A DNA stretch of 47,752 nt from Streptomyces griseorubiginosus. GTDB taxonomy: Bacteria > Actinomycetota > Actinomycetes > Streptomycetales > Streptomycetaceae. Under the pieces are notes generated by a model. The model made no database searches. It was not told where the DNA came from and was given only the letters and a program-made list of their open reading frames with translations. Position 1 is the first letter of the stretch; every line of letters starts with the position of its first letter. This document shows, one piece after another, positions 1 to 7,344 of the stretch. Made by a program: the position numbers and the translations under genes. The DNA lies in assembly GCF_017614965.1 (NCBI RefSeq), contig NZ_WVUG01000030.1, positions 1-47,752 on the forward strand, written 5' to 3'.

Positions 1-1279
1 CCTTGTAGGGGCGGGGGACGTCGGGGGCCTTGCGGCGCAGGACCGGCAGGGCCGGGAAGATGCCCAGGTAGCTGACGAGCGTGGTGGAGACGGCGAGGCC
101 GAGGACGGCGCCGAAGAGCTTCGCGGCGCTTCCGTGGGTGAGCTCGTGGGCCAGGACCAGGACGAGGGTGGAGACCAGCCCGCTGAGGATGTTGACGCGT
201 ACCGGGGTGCCGAAGCGGCTGGAGATCACGCCGAGGAAGCGCGGGGCCGCGCCGTCGTAGCCGGAGACGGCCAGGGCGCGGTCGGAGCCCATGACCCAGG
301 TGACGCCGGAGGAGAGCACCGTGAGGATGAACATGATCGCGGACAGGTCGCCGAGCACGGTGCCGGCGCCGCTGAGCGTGACGCCGCCGTCGGCGGAGAC
401 GTGGCCGCCGTAGACGGTGAAGACCTGCCGCATCGCGTCGAGGAAGCCGCCGAGGCCCGTGATGGCCTTGACCGGCAGGACGAGCAGGATGCCGAGGATC
501 GGCAGGGCGTAGAGCAGGACGGACAGGACGGCGCTGCGGAAGATGGCGAAGGGGACGTCCTTCTGGGCGTCGGTCATCTCCTCGCCGGCGGTGTTGGGCA
601 GTTCGAAGCCGACGTAGTTGAACATCAGGACGGGCACCAGGGCGACGAATCCGGCGTACGTCGGGGAGAAGTCGCCGCCCCCGAAGCCGTGCAGGCCGTG
701 CTTGATGCCGTAGATCACGACGGTGAGGGTGAACAGGCCGAGCAGCACGAAGCGGCTCCAGGCGCCGAGGGTGGGGATCCACTTGCCGATGTCGAAGGAG
801 AGGATCGCGGCGAGCACGCCCACCCAGACGAACAGGAGGGTGAAGACGTAGAAGGCCGGGGTGCTCAGGTCCTTTCCGTCGTTGAAGAAGGTGGTGTAGG
901 CCGTGACGGCGGAGACGGACAGGGTGCCGCCGAGCCACACCGGGTTGGTGATCCAGTACAGGAAGTTGTTGACCGCTCCGGCGAGGCGTCCGAAGGCGCG
1001 GCTGGTCCATATGTAGGGGCCGCCCTCGTCGGGAAAGGCGGCACCGAGTTCGGCGGTGAGCAGCGCGGAGGGGACGAAGAAGACGGCGGCCAGCACGAGG
1101 AGCCAGGTGAACGCCTCGGCGCCGTTGGAGGCGACGCTGCCGATGGTGTCGACGCCGACGATGGTGCACAACAGGAAGAAGAGGATGTCGAAACGGCCGA
1201 AGTGCTTGCGCAGCTTCTGCCGTTCGGTCTGGGCCGCCGGCGGCGGGGCCGGCTCGAAGGTGGTGGGGCCAGCAGTCAC
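1..1279 (-). CDS. APC-superfamily amino-acid permease (3' end beyond window)
   Basis: The minus-strand frame is open from a GTG start at 1279 to the window edge (426 codons visible). AGGAG lies five bases upstream of the GTG and supports this start. The protein has a short hydrophilic N-terminus, then repeated long hydrophobic segments. Early motifs are of the APC amino acid/polyamine antiporter type: a first helix reading CTIVGVDTIGS, then ELGAAFPDEGGPYIW. Later come FNYVGFELPNTAGEE and SSGVTWVMGSDRALAVSGYDG (split here only for length), as in the glutamate/GABA-like branch. The family usually has 12 to 14 helices and about 450 to 520 residues, so the last helices are probably missing. The role is inner-membrane amino-acid or amine transport. 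The substrate cannot be read from sequence. No partner gene is visible on this side. Confidence 0.9.
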   Translation of the reverse strand, partial: MTAGPTTFEPAPPPAAQTERQKLRKHFGRFDILFFLLCTIVGVDTIGSVASNGAEAFTWLLVLAAVFFVPSALLTAELGAAFPDEGGPYIWTSRAFGRLAGAVNNFLYWITNPVWLGGTLSVSAVTAYTTFFNDGKDLSTPAFYVFTLLFVWVGVLAAILSFDIGKWIPTLGAWSRFVLLGLFTLTVVIYGIKHGLHGFGGGDFSPTYAGFVALVPVLMFNYVGFELPNTAGEEMTDAQKDVPFAIFRSAVLSVLLYALPILGILLVLPVKAITGLGGFLDAMRQVFTVYGGHVSADGGVTLSGAGTVLGDLSAIMFILTVLSSGVTWVMGSDRALAVSGYDGAAPRFLGVISSRFGTPVRVNILSGLVSTLVLVLAHELTHGSAAKLFGAVLGLAVSTTLVSYLGIFPALPVLRRKAPDVPRPYK

Positions 1280-1442
1280 CAGGGCTCCTGTGTGCTCGTA
1301 CCGACAGGCGAGATTTGGCCAATGATCTGGCGGTATCGGACGGCCCACAAGCGGTCATGGACAACTCTTGACCATCGATTCTCCGGGCGGACGCACCGGT
1401 AACCGCGACGAAACAGGGGAGCGTTGCACACGCGCCGCTGAT

Positions 1443-2918
1443 TCAGCCGTGGCCGGCGTGCAGGTGGCTGTGGGAGACCTCGGGGGGACAGGGCTCCCGC
1501 TTCGGGCGGCGGTGGCGGCGCCAGTCGTGGACGGCGAGGGTCAGACCGGCGAGGACGGGCAGGACGCCGAGGCCCACGGCGGTGGCGACGGCGGTCCGGT
1601 AGTCGTGCTGCGCCGCGCCCAGGACCAGGTAGAAGACGCCGGGCAGGGCCGCCGTACCGATGGCGCCGCCCAGGCGCTGACCGGTCTGCAGGGCGCCGCC
1701 GGCGGCCCCGGCCATGCGGACGGGTACGTCCCGCAGGGTCATGGTCACGTTGGGAGAGATCACGCAGCCGCTGCCCACGCCGCCGACGAAGAGGACGGGG
1801 ATGGTGAGCCAGGTCGCGACGTCGGCCGGAGCGAGGCGCAGGACCAGGGCGGTGCCGCCGAGGCCGAGGGTGACGCCGATGAGGCCGCAGACGGTGAGCA
1901 GCCTGCCCAGCCGGTCGACCAGGCGCCCCGCGATCGCGGCGGCGAGGGCGGAGCCGAGGGCGAAGGGGGTCACCGCGAGTCCCGAGCGCAGCGGCGAGTA
2001 GTCCAGGCCGTTCTGGAAGAAGAGGGCGAACACCAGCCATACGCCGCTGAAGCCGATGAAGTACAGGGTGGCGATGCCCGCGCCGATGGCGTATCCGCGG
2101 ACGGTGGTGACGAGGCGGGGGTCCAGCAGCGGCTGGCCCTCGTGGGCCAGGACGCGCCGCTCCCAGCGCGCGAAGACGGCGAGCAGGGCGAGGCCCAGCG
2201 GGAAGAGCCACCACAGCCGTCGTACGCCGCCGGACTCGGCCAGGACGAGGGGGAGCATCAGGGCGAGGACGCCGGAGCCGAGGAGGGCGACGCCGCCCAG
2301 GTCGAGGCGTTCCCGGTGGCCCGGGGCCGTGCTGGGCAGCAGGCGCATGCCCAGCAGCAGGGCGGCCATGCCGATGGGCACGTTGACGTAGAAGATCCAG
2401 CGCCAGCCCTGGGGACCGTCGGCCAGGGTGAGGATGAGGCCGCCGACGACGGGGCCGATGGCGCTGGAGATGCCGACGGTGGCCCCGAACAGGCCGAAGG
2501 CGCGGCCGCGTTCGGCTCCGCGGAACATCTGCTGGATGAACGCGGAGTTCTGGGGGGCGAGGCAGCCCGCGGCGACGCCCTGGGCGAGGCGGGCGGCGAC
2601 GAGCAGGGCGATCGAGGGGGCGGCGCCGGCGGCGGCGCTGCACACGACGAACGCGGTCAGCGCCAGGAGGTAGATGCGGCGTCTGCCGATCGCGTCGCCG
2701 ACGCGGCCCGCGGTGACCAGGACCAGGGCGAAGGCGAGGGCGTAGCCGGAGACCACCCACTGGATGGCGGGGGCGGAGGCGTGCAGGTCGCGTTGCATGG
2801 AGGGGAGCGCCACGGCGACGATCGTGACGTCGAGCAGGCTCATGAACCCGGCGACCAGAGTGACCCACAGCGCTTTCCAGCGTCGTGGGTCGGGTGTGTC
2901 GTTCGCCTGGGTCGGCAC
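1443..2918 (-). CDS. MFS drug exporter, DHA2 (EmrB/QacA) family
   Basis: This is a 491-residue polytopic membrane protein with the DHA2 layout of about 14 hydrophobic segments. The first helix carries SLLDVTIVAVALPSM, the motif D1 region typical of EmrB/QacA exporters. GRVGDAIGRRRIYL is the cytoplasmic loop 2-3 motif A. GPVVGGLI in helix 5 is an antiporter-type motif C. Members of this family export drugs or metabolites using the proton gradient. The gene follows the DUF4097 lipoprotein gene on the same strand after a 97-base gap that holds an imperfect GGTACC-centred inverted repeat, so the two need not be co-transcribed. No local TetR or MarR regulator is attached. The ATG start gives the expected length for the family. 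Confidence 0.92.
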   Translation of the reverse strand: MPTQANDTPDPRRWKALWVTLVAGFMSLLDVTIVAVALPSMQRDLHASAPAIQWVVSGYALAFALVLVTAGRVGDAIGRRRIYLLALTAFVVCSAAAGAAPSIALLVAARLAQGVAAGCLAPQNSAFIQQMFRGAERGRAFGLFGATVGISSAIGPVVGGLILTLADGPQGWRWIFYVNVPIGMAALLLGMRLLPSTAPGHRERLDLGGVALLGSGVLALMLPLVLAESGGVRRLWWLFPLGLALLAVFARWERRVLAHEGQPLLDPRLVTTVRGYAIGAGIATLYFIGFSGVWLVFALFFQNGLDYSPLRSGLAVTPFALGSALAAAIAGRLVDRLGRLLTVCGLIGVTLGLGGTALVLRLAPADVATWLTIPVLFVGGVGSGCVISPNVTMTLRDVPVRMAGAAGGALQTGQRLGGAIGTAALPGVFYLVLGAAQHDYRTAVATAVGLGVLPVLAGLTLAVHDWRRHRRPKREPCPPEVSHSHLHAGHG

Positions 2919-3015
2919 TGCTCCTCCTTCGCGGACCGGGTTACCGGTGCGGCGGGTACCCGGAGAGGCGGGAGTGTCCCGTGACGTGGTGCGGGGAGTG
3001 GGGGCGGGCGCGGGT

Positions 3016-3759
3016 TCACTCCTGGTGGGCGTCGATGTCGCCGTTGACCGTGGTCAGCGTCATGGTAGGGCCGGTGCGGGCGTTGTGCGTGGGCACGTCG
3101 ACCGAGGTGCGGCCGTTCTGTGTCCCGGCCGTCACGGCGTAGGCGGGAGGGTCGTGCGGGACGGTGACGTCGACGGAGCCGTTGGTGGTCGTCGCGGAGA
3201 CACCCGAGGGGGCGGTGGTGCAGGCGAGCGTCACGTCTCCGTTGACGGTGCTCGCGCGCAGCCGGTCCGCGGCGAGTCCGTCGGCGCGCACCGAGCCGTT
3301 GCGGGTGGTCAGGCGCAGCGTGGCGGTGTCGTCTCCGGCGCGGGTGACGGTCACGTCGCCGTTGACGGTGGTCAGGTCCAGCGCGGCCGCGATCCCGGCC
3401 GCGTCGATGCCGGCGTTGCGGGCGCCGACCGTGACGCTCATGCCGTCGGGGACCTTGACGTAGGGCATGCGGGGGCACGGGCCCGAGCACGACAGGTCGA
3501 GGGTCCAGATGTGGTCGTGGTGGGACCAGGCGGTGTGGACGTGGTCGTCGACGGTGACACGGTGTCCGTCGGCCGGACGCAGGCGCAGGCCGTTGTCGGT
3601 GGTGATGACGAGGTGGTCGCCGGATGCCGGGCGCGCGGAGGTCGCGGCGGCCGAGGTCCGGGACGCCTCGTGTGCGTCGTCGCCGCACGCCGTGGTCACC
3701 GCGAGGAGGGGCAGGACCGCCGCGAGCAGCAGCGCGGGTGTTGAGGGCATCGCCTTCAT
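3016..3759 (-). CDS. DUF4097-type beta-helix lipoprotein
   Basis: I place the start at the ATG at 3759 (247 residues). It gives a short positive N-terminus, a hydrophobic stretch and a lipobox-like LAVTTAC, so the protein is probably exported and lipidated. The open frame continues upstream to 3984, but that part runs through a hairpin-rich noncoding stretch and looks non-coding. The mature part is built from short repeats around the pattern TTxNGDVxV (TTVNGDV, TTRNGSV, STVNGDV, TTTNGSV, TTVNGDI). This is the signature of DUF4097 'adhesin-like' repeats, which fold as a right-handed beta-helix. Its function is unknown in general; such proteins often sit beside membrane-stress regulators, but none is visible here. 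Shine-Dalgarno complementarity is weak at this start. Confidence 0.8.
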   Translation of the reverse strand: MKAMPSTPALLLAAVLPLLAVTTACGDDAHEASRTSAAATSARPASGDHLVITTDNGLRLRPADGHRVTVDDHVHTAWSHHDHIWTLDLSCSGPCPRMPYVKVPDGMSVTVGARNAGIDAAGIAAALDLTTVNGDVTVTRAGDDTATLRLTTRNGSVRADGLAADRLRASTVNGDVTLACTTAPSGVSATTTNGSVDVTVPHDPPAYAVTAGTQNGRTSVDVPTHNARTGPTMTLTTVNGDIDAHQE

Positions 3760-3810
3760 GGGCGTACGAGTGCCCCGTGCCGGTGTCCGCATGACGGGGT
3801 GTCGGAAGCA

Positions 3811-3849
3811 ACGAAAGGGCCCCGCACCGGAATTACCGGAGCGGGGCCC
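3811..3849 (-). terminator. Strong intrinsic terminator hairpin
   Basis: Arms GGGCCCCGC (3817-3825) and GCGGGGCCC (3841-3849) pair perfectly. Inside them CCGG (3827-3830) pairs with CCGG (3836-3839) around an AATTA loop, leaving a single A-A mismatch. On the minus strand the stem is followed by TTTCGTTGCTT, so it terminates in that direction. It closes the candidate RNA above and lies upstream of the DUF4097 start. Confidence 0.75.
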
Positions 3850-3961
3850 ACAAGAGCGCCGGGCAGGCCTTGCACCTGCATTTCCCCGCAGGAAGCGGGG
3901 CGTCTTTCCTTGGACCACCAACGCACGACCAAGTGGCGGGAGTTCCCCGGCCGCTCGCTCT
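3811..3961 (-). ncRNA. Candidate small RNA or structured leader, minus strand
   Basis: This stretch is rich in nested inverted repeats and I see no convincing protein in it. Read on the minus strand, a TAGGAT -10-like box (3973-3968) is followed by about 150 bases containing a CTTGG/CCAAG stem, a CCCCGC/GCGGGG hairpin (3900-3884), a GCAGG/CCTGC hairpin, and then a very strong GC-rich terminator hairpin followed by TTTCGTT. Short CGCC/GGCG segments flank the two middle hairpins, so a three-way junction is possible. The RNA would end about 50 bases before the DUF4097 start. It could therefore be an independent small RNA or an attenuated leader of that gene. No known RNA family was recognised, and the -35 is poor. 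Confidence 0.4.
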
Positions 3962-4043
3962 GCGTTCATCCTATCGCACCTCAACCGCCCCGCTCACCAC
4001 ACCCGTTGACGCCCGCACCGCACTCCCGACGGTAAAGCCAAGG

Positions 4044-4059
4044 TATGGTCTAGACCAAA
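4044..4059. promoter_or_regulatory. DasR-type operator (dre), distal
   Basis: The 12-base perfect palindrome TGGTCTAGACCA spans 4046-4057. It matches the core of the DasR-responsive element, which controls chitin and N-acetylglucosamine genes in Streptomyces, and also the direct repeats long known in chitinase promoters. It lies about 90 bases upstream of the chitinase start. Confidence 0.8.
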
Positions 4060-4065
4060 AGGCGC

Positions 4066-4081
4066 TTTGGTCTAGACCGAG
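4066..4081. promoter_or_regulatory. DasR-type operator (dre), proximal
   Basis: TGGTCTAGACCG spans 4068-4079, one base away from the perfect palindrome just upstream. The two copies are 22 bases apart start to start, about two helical turns, so two repressor dimers would face the same side of the DNA. It probably overlaps or borders the chitinase promoter. Confidence 0.78.
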
Positions 4082-4144
4082 GTATGGACGCGGCCGGCGG
4101 GACGACCCGAAGCTGGGGCACCCCCACTTCACAGGAGGCACACC

Positions 4145-5347
4145 GTGAAACGCCTTCGCGCATGTCTCGGCGCGGCCACCGGCGTCATGCTGACCGCCGC
4201 CGGAACCACGGCCCTGGTCGCGGGCCACGCCTCGGGCGCGACCACCGCGCTCGACAACCGCTGGTACGCGGCGGCTCCGTACCTCATGCCGCTCGACAAC
4301 GACCCGCCCGACCCCGCCGCCATCATGGACGCCACCGGCCTCAAGGCCTTCCAGCTCGCCTTCGTCCTCGCCCCCAACGGCGGCGGCTGCTCCCCCACTT
4401 GGGGCGGTACGGCACCAGTCTCCTCGGACACCGCCGTGCAGTCCGTCATCGACACCATCCGCGCCAAGGGCGGCGACGTCTCGATCTCCGTCGGCGGCTA
4501 CGGCGGCACGAAGCTCGGGCAGACCTGCTCGGACGCCGCCGCGACGGCAGCCGCCTACCAGCAGGTCATCACCAAGTACGGGCTGCACGCGATCGACTTC
4601 GACCTGGAGGAGCCGGAGTACGAGAACACCGCGGCCATCAGGAACGAGATCGGGGCGGCGAAGATACTCCAGCAGAACAACCCGGGCCTGTACGTCTCCG
4701 TGACCACCGCCGGCACCGCCGACGGCACCGGCTGGTTCGGCAAGCAGATGCTGCTGGAGGCGAAGTCGCAGGGGTTCACCCCGAACAACTTCTCCATCAT
4801 GCCCTTCGACGGCGGCTTCAACGGAGCGGCCTCGCAGACGAGCGCGCTCACCGACTTCAACGCGATCCTGCAGTCCACCTTCGGCTGGGACCAGGCGACG
4901 GCGTACGCCCATGAGGGCTTCTCCGGCATGAACGGGCGCAGCGACTCCGGGGAGATCTTCACCCAGGCCGACTTCCAGACCGTGCTGGACTACGCCACGG
5001 CCCACAACATGGACCGCTTCACCTTCTGGTCCCTCAACCGGGACCGCCAGTGCAGCCCGGTCGACAACGGCGGCCGTACGTCCGGCACCTGCTCCAGCGT
5101 GGCGCAGAACTCCTGGGACTTCGCGAAGTACTCGGTGAAGTTCGCGGGTGCCACACCGCCGTCCACGACGCCCACGCCCCCTCCGCCGCCCACCGGGTGC
5201 AAGACCGCCTGGAGTTCGAGCGCGGTGTACACCGCCGGGGACGAGGTGTCGTACAACCGGCACAACTGGAAGGCCAAGTGGTGGACGCAGAACGAGGTGC
5301 CCACCGCCTCCGACTGGGGAGTCTGGCAGGACGAGGGGCCCTGCTGA
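4145..5347 (+). CDS. Secreted GH18 chitinase with C-terminal chitin-binding module
   Basis: The GTG start at 4145 follows AGGAGG (4134-4139). The 400-residue product begins with a signal peptide (about residues 1-30, charged MKRLR then a hydrophobic core). A GH18 barrel follows, with the SxGG motif SVGGYGG (115-121) and the catalytic strand DFDLEE, in which Glu155 is the expected acid/base. The usual first Asp of the DGxDxDxE motif is His148 here, seen in the small divergent GH18 group that also carries FWSLNRD. A Pro/Thr linker (about 340-352) leads to a C-terminal CBM5/12-type domain of about 48 residues with conserved Trp pairs (KWWTQ, DWGVWQ). It should hydrolyse chitin outside the cell. 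The two DasR-type boxes upstream indicate induction by chitin degradation products. It stands alone, ending at a terminator-like hairpin. Confidence 0.93.
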   Translation: MKRLRACLGAATGVMLTAAGTTALVAGHASGATTALDNRWYAAAPYLMPLDNDPPDPAAIMDATGLKAFQLAFVLAPNGGGCSPTWGGTAPVSSDTAVQSVIDTIRAKGGDVSISVGGYGGTKLGQTCSDAAATAAAYQQVITKYGLHAIDFDLEEPEYENTAAIRNEIGAAKILQQNNPGLYVSVTTAGTADGTGWFGKQMLLEAKSQGFTPNNFSIMPFDGGFNGAASQTSALTDFNAILQSTFGWDQATAYAHEGFSGMNGRSDSGEIFTQADFQTVLDYATAHNMDRFTFWSLNRDRQCSPVDNGGRTSGTCSSVAQNSWDFAKYSVKFAGATPPSTTPTPPPPPTGCKTAWSSSAVYTAGDEVSYNRHNWKAKWWTQNEVPTASDWGVWQDEGPC

Positions 5348-5364
5348 CGGACCGCCGGAAAGAG

Positions 5365-5406
5365 CCGGGCACGGATCAGGTCGTCGACCGACCGCTCCGT
5401 GCCCGG
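5365..5406. terminator. Bidirectional terminator between convergent genes
   Basis: CCGGGCACGGA (5365-5375) and TCCGTGCCCGG (5396-5406) form a perfect 11-base-pair stem with a 20-base loop. It lies between the chitinase stop and the stop of the convergent gene, with no T-run, as is common in Streptomyces. Confidence 0.65.
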
Positions 5407-5420
5407 TCGCTCGTCGCGCG

Positions 5421-5849
5421 TCAGATACGGCCGCCGGTCAGACGAGTGATCGGGCCGAGGGAGCGACGGCCGGCGCGGCGGCCCGCCGCGTACGTCGTGG
5501 CGCCGAGCGCCGTCAGGCCCGCTCCCACGCCCGCCGCGAGGGCCTTGCGGTGGGCGATCGCCACCCACGCCGTCTTGGCGACGGCGGCGGCCTGACCGGA
5601 GGCGGCGATGACGGCCTGGCGGCCGGCTTCGACACGCTCGGTCGCGGACTGGGCGACCGCGGCGGTCGTCCCCGCCGCACGCTCGGTCGTGTCCGCGGCG
5701 GTCGACGCCACGTCAGCGGTCTTCTCGGCGGCCTTGTCCGCGGCCTTGGAGGCCGGAGCGGTCGCCTTCGCGGTGGTCCGGCGGGCCTTGGCGGCCGTGC
5801 TGCGCGCGGATCCGGAATCTCGACTCGTGTCGTTGTTCGATGGGCTCAT
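5421..5849 (-). CDS. Ala/Lys-rich protein of unknown function, single hydrophobic segment
   Basis: With the ATG at 5849 the product has 142 residues (MSPSNNDTSRD onward); a GTG 12 codons further up is possible. The first 80 or so residues are almost only Ala, Thr, Lys, Ser, Glu and Asp in a helical, histone-H1-like composition. The remainder contains KTAWVAIAHRKALAAGVGAGL and ends in a basic RRAGRR tail after one weak membrane-spanning segment. I do not recognise a family. Possible roles include a membrane-associated or nucleic-acid-associated protein, but nothing in the neighbourhood decides it. It is convergent with the chitinase and close downstream of the PfkB kinase gene on the same strand. 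Confidence 0.6.
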   Translation of the reverse strand: MSPSNNDTSRDSGSARSTAAKARRTTAKATAPASKAADKAAEKTADVASTAADTTERAAGTTAAVAQSATERVEAGRQAVIAASGQAAAVAKTAWVAIAHRKALAAGVGAGLTALGATTYAAGRRAGRRSLGPITRLTGGRI

Positions 5850-5903
5850 GGAATCCGCGTTGCCGCTCGATGCGACGGCAAACACGTTCCGGCCGACACA
5901 GTG

Positions 5904-6800
5904 TCACGCTCCGCGCATCCAGGCGCGGGTGCCGAAGGAGGCGCACGCCCTGGAGGCCACTGCGGCCGCCTGACGCAGGGCGTCGGCGAAGGTCCGTGAC
6001 GTCAGGTCGCCCGGTCCGGCCAGGTGATGGGCGAGGGCACCGTGCAGGATGTCACCCGCGCCCAGTGTGTCCGCGACCGGCACCGCGGGCACCTCCACCG
6101 TTCCGGAGCCGTCGGGTCCCGCCCACTCGACGGGCCCCGCTCCCGCGCTGACGGCCGACCAGGTGACGCCGTGTTCCCGCAGGTACCGCAGCGTGTCGGC
6201 GGGCGTGCGGGTGCCGGGCGGGTGGAAGTCGGCCGAGCAGACGGCGACGTCGATCAACGGCAGCAGATCCTGTGTCCCGTCCTTCCAGCTGCCCCCGTCG
6301 AGAAGGGTCGTACGGCCGGCGGAGCGGGCCGCGCGTGCGGCGGCCAGGGCGAGTTTCCCGTGGTGTCCGTCGAGTTCGACGATGTCGCAGGCCGCCACCA
6401 GGGCGTCGAGGTCGGCGGGCGGGGTCAGGCGGTGGCGGGTGGCGTTGGTCGAGGCGACCGCCCGCTCACCGGTGGAGGCGGTGACCAGGACGGAGGAGAC
6501 GGCGGGCGGTTCGGTCGACTCCGCCGCCAGGTCGGTCACCGTCACGCCCAGCTGTCGCAGATCCGCCGTGACGGCACGGCCCAGGGGGTGGGAGCCGATC
6601 GCCGTGAGCAGACGCGCCCTGCCGCCCAGGTGGGTGAAGGCCACGGCCGCGTTCGCCGCCGGGCCGCCCGCGGCGATGGTCTGCTCGCGCGAGCTGAGCT
6701 TCTCGTCCGAGCCCGGGACGTGATCCACCAACTGGATGACGTCGAGGGTGCACAGGCCGACGAAGAGCCCGGCGGGGTGTGTGCGTGTCGTCGCTTCCAC
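5904..6800 (-). CDS. PfkB-family carbohydrate/nucleoside kinase
   Basis: The chosen start is the GTG at 6800 (298 residues); an ATG at 6824 would add eight residues but abuts the likely promoter. The ribokinase-fold signatures are present. GLCTLDVIQLVD is the first strand, AAGGPAANAAVAFTHLGG is PfkB signature 1, and DTLGAGDILHGAL near the C-terminus is signature 2, with the catalytic Asp in GAGD. The family phosphorylates sugars, nucleosides or related alcohols with ATP in the cytoplasm. The substrate is not evident. The gene is divergent from a MarR regulator with only about 75 bases between starts, so that regulator may also control it. Confidence 0.9.
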   Translation of the reverse strand: MEATTRTHPAGLFVGLCTLDVIQLVDHVPGSDEKLSSREQTIAAGGPAANAAVAFTHLGGRARLLTAIGSHPLGRAVTADLRQLGVTVTDLAAESTEPPAVSSVLVTASTGERAVASTNATRHRLTPPADLDALVAACDIVELDGHHGKLALAAARAARSAGRTTLLDGGSWKDGTQDLLPLIDVAVCSADFHPPGTRTPADTLRYLREHGVTWSAVSAGAGPVEWAGPDGSGTVEVPAVPVADTLGAGDILHGALAHHLAGPGDLTSRTFADALRQAAAVASRACASFGTRAWMRGA

Positions 6801-6827
6801 GCGTCCAGCATGCCCCGTGGGCATTTA

Positions 6828-6868
6828 CTAACAATTGATTGAGCAGTCCAGGCTGATAAACCTAGCCT
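6828..6868 (+). promoter_or_regulatory. Promoter and possible MarR operator in divergent region
   Basis: An imperfect inverted repeat CTAACAA/TTGATTG (6828-6841, five of seven pairs) is centred on CAATTG. It overlaps a -35-like TTGAGC (6839-6844), with a -10-like TAGCCT (6863-6868) after an 18-base spacer. The predicted transcript would begin within a few bases of the ATG at 6877, so marR may be leaderless. MarR proteins commonly bind such palindromes and repress their own promoters. Confidence 0.4.
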
Positions 6869-6876
6869 TACTACTT

Positions 6877-7344
6877 ATGAAGACGTGGACAGAGGCATCC
6901 CCAGAGGGTGGGCGCGAGGCGCGGGACAGCGTCCGGCTCGCCTCCGACCTGCGGCTCGCGGTGGGACGCGTGACCCGGCGGCTGCGGCAGGCCCACGCCG
7001 TGGGTGATGTGTCGCTGTCCGGCGTGTCGGTCCTGGCCCGGCTCGCCGCCGACGGCCCCGACTCGCCGACCTCGCTCGCCGAGATGGAGCGCGTCCGGCC
7101 GCAGGCGATGGCCGGCACGCTCGCGCTGCTGGAACGACGCGGCCTGGTCCGCCGTACCCCCGACGCCACGGACGGCAGGCGCAGCATCGTGGCCGTCACC
7201 GAGGAGGGGCGGGCCATGCTGGCCGAGCGGCGGTCGGAGTCGGTGGACCGGCTGGGCGCCGTCCTGGAGGGCTTCAGCGCCGAGGAGCGCGCCACTCTCG
7301 CCGCGGCCCTGCCCCTTCTCGACCGACTGGCGGAGCGGCTGTGA
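6877..7344 (+). CDS. MarR-family transcriptional regulator
   Basis: The start is taken at the ATG at 6877 (155 residues); the frame continues 14 codons upstream into the promoter. A winged helix occupies the middle: SGVSVLARLAADGPDSPTSL, then ERVRPQAMAGTLALLERRGL as recognition helix region, and RTPDATDGRRSIVAVTEEG as the wing, with the MarR-typical DGRR. The N- and C-terminal helices form the dimer interface. It overlaps the following MFS gene by four bases (GTGA), so the two are translationally coupled. The simple reading is ligand-responsive repression of that exporter. The divergent PfkB kinase may be a second target. Confidence 0.92.
   Translation: MKTWTEASPEGGREARDSVRLASDLRLAVGRVTRRLRQAHAVGDVSLSGVSVLARLAADGPDSPTSLAEMERVRPQAMAGTLALLERRGLVRRTPDATDGRRSIVAVTEEGRAMLAERRSESVDRLGAVLEGFSAEERATLAAALPLLDRLAERL

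Noticed and set aside
134..1402. Long plus-strand open frame rich in Asp, Glu, Gly and Ala
   Set aside because: It is the antisense shadow of the APC permease. The composition is typical of GC-rich reverse frames and there is no family resemblance.
3811..3961. Match to a named RNA such as SRP RNA, RNase P, tmRNA, 6C RNA or a known riboswitch
   Set aside because: I compared the visible motifs with these from memory and none fits; the stretch is left as unassigned.
3760..3984. N-terminal extension of the DUF4097 frame
   Set aside because: It runs through two hairpins and a terminator, and would place the signal peptide 75 residues inside the protein.
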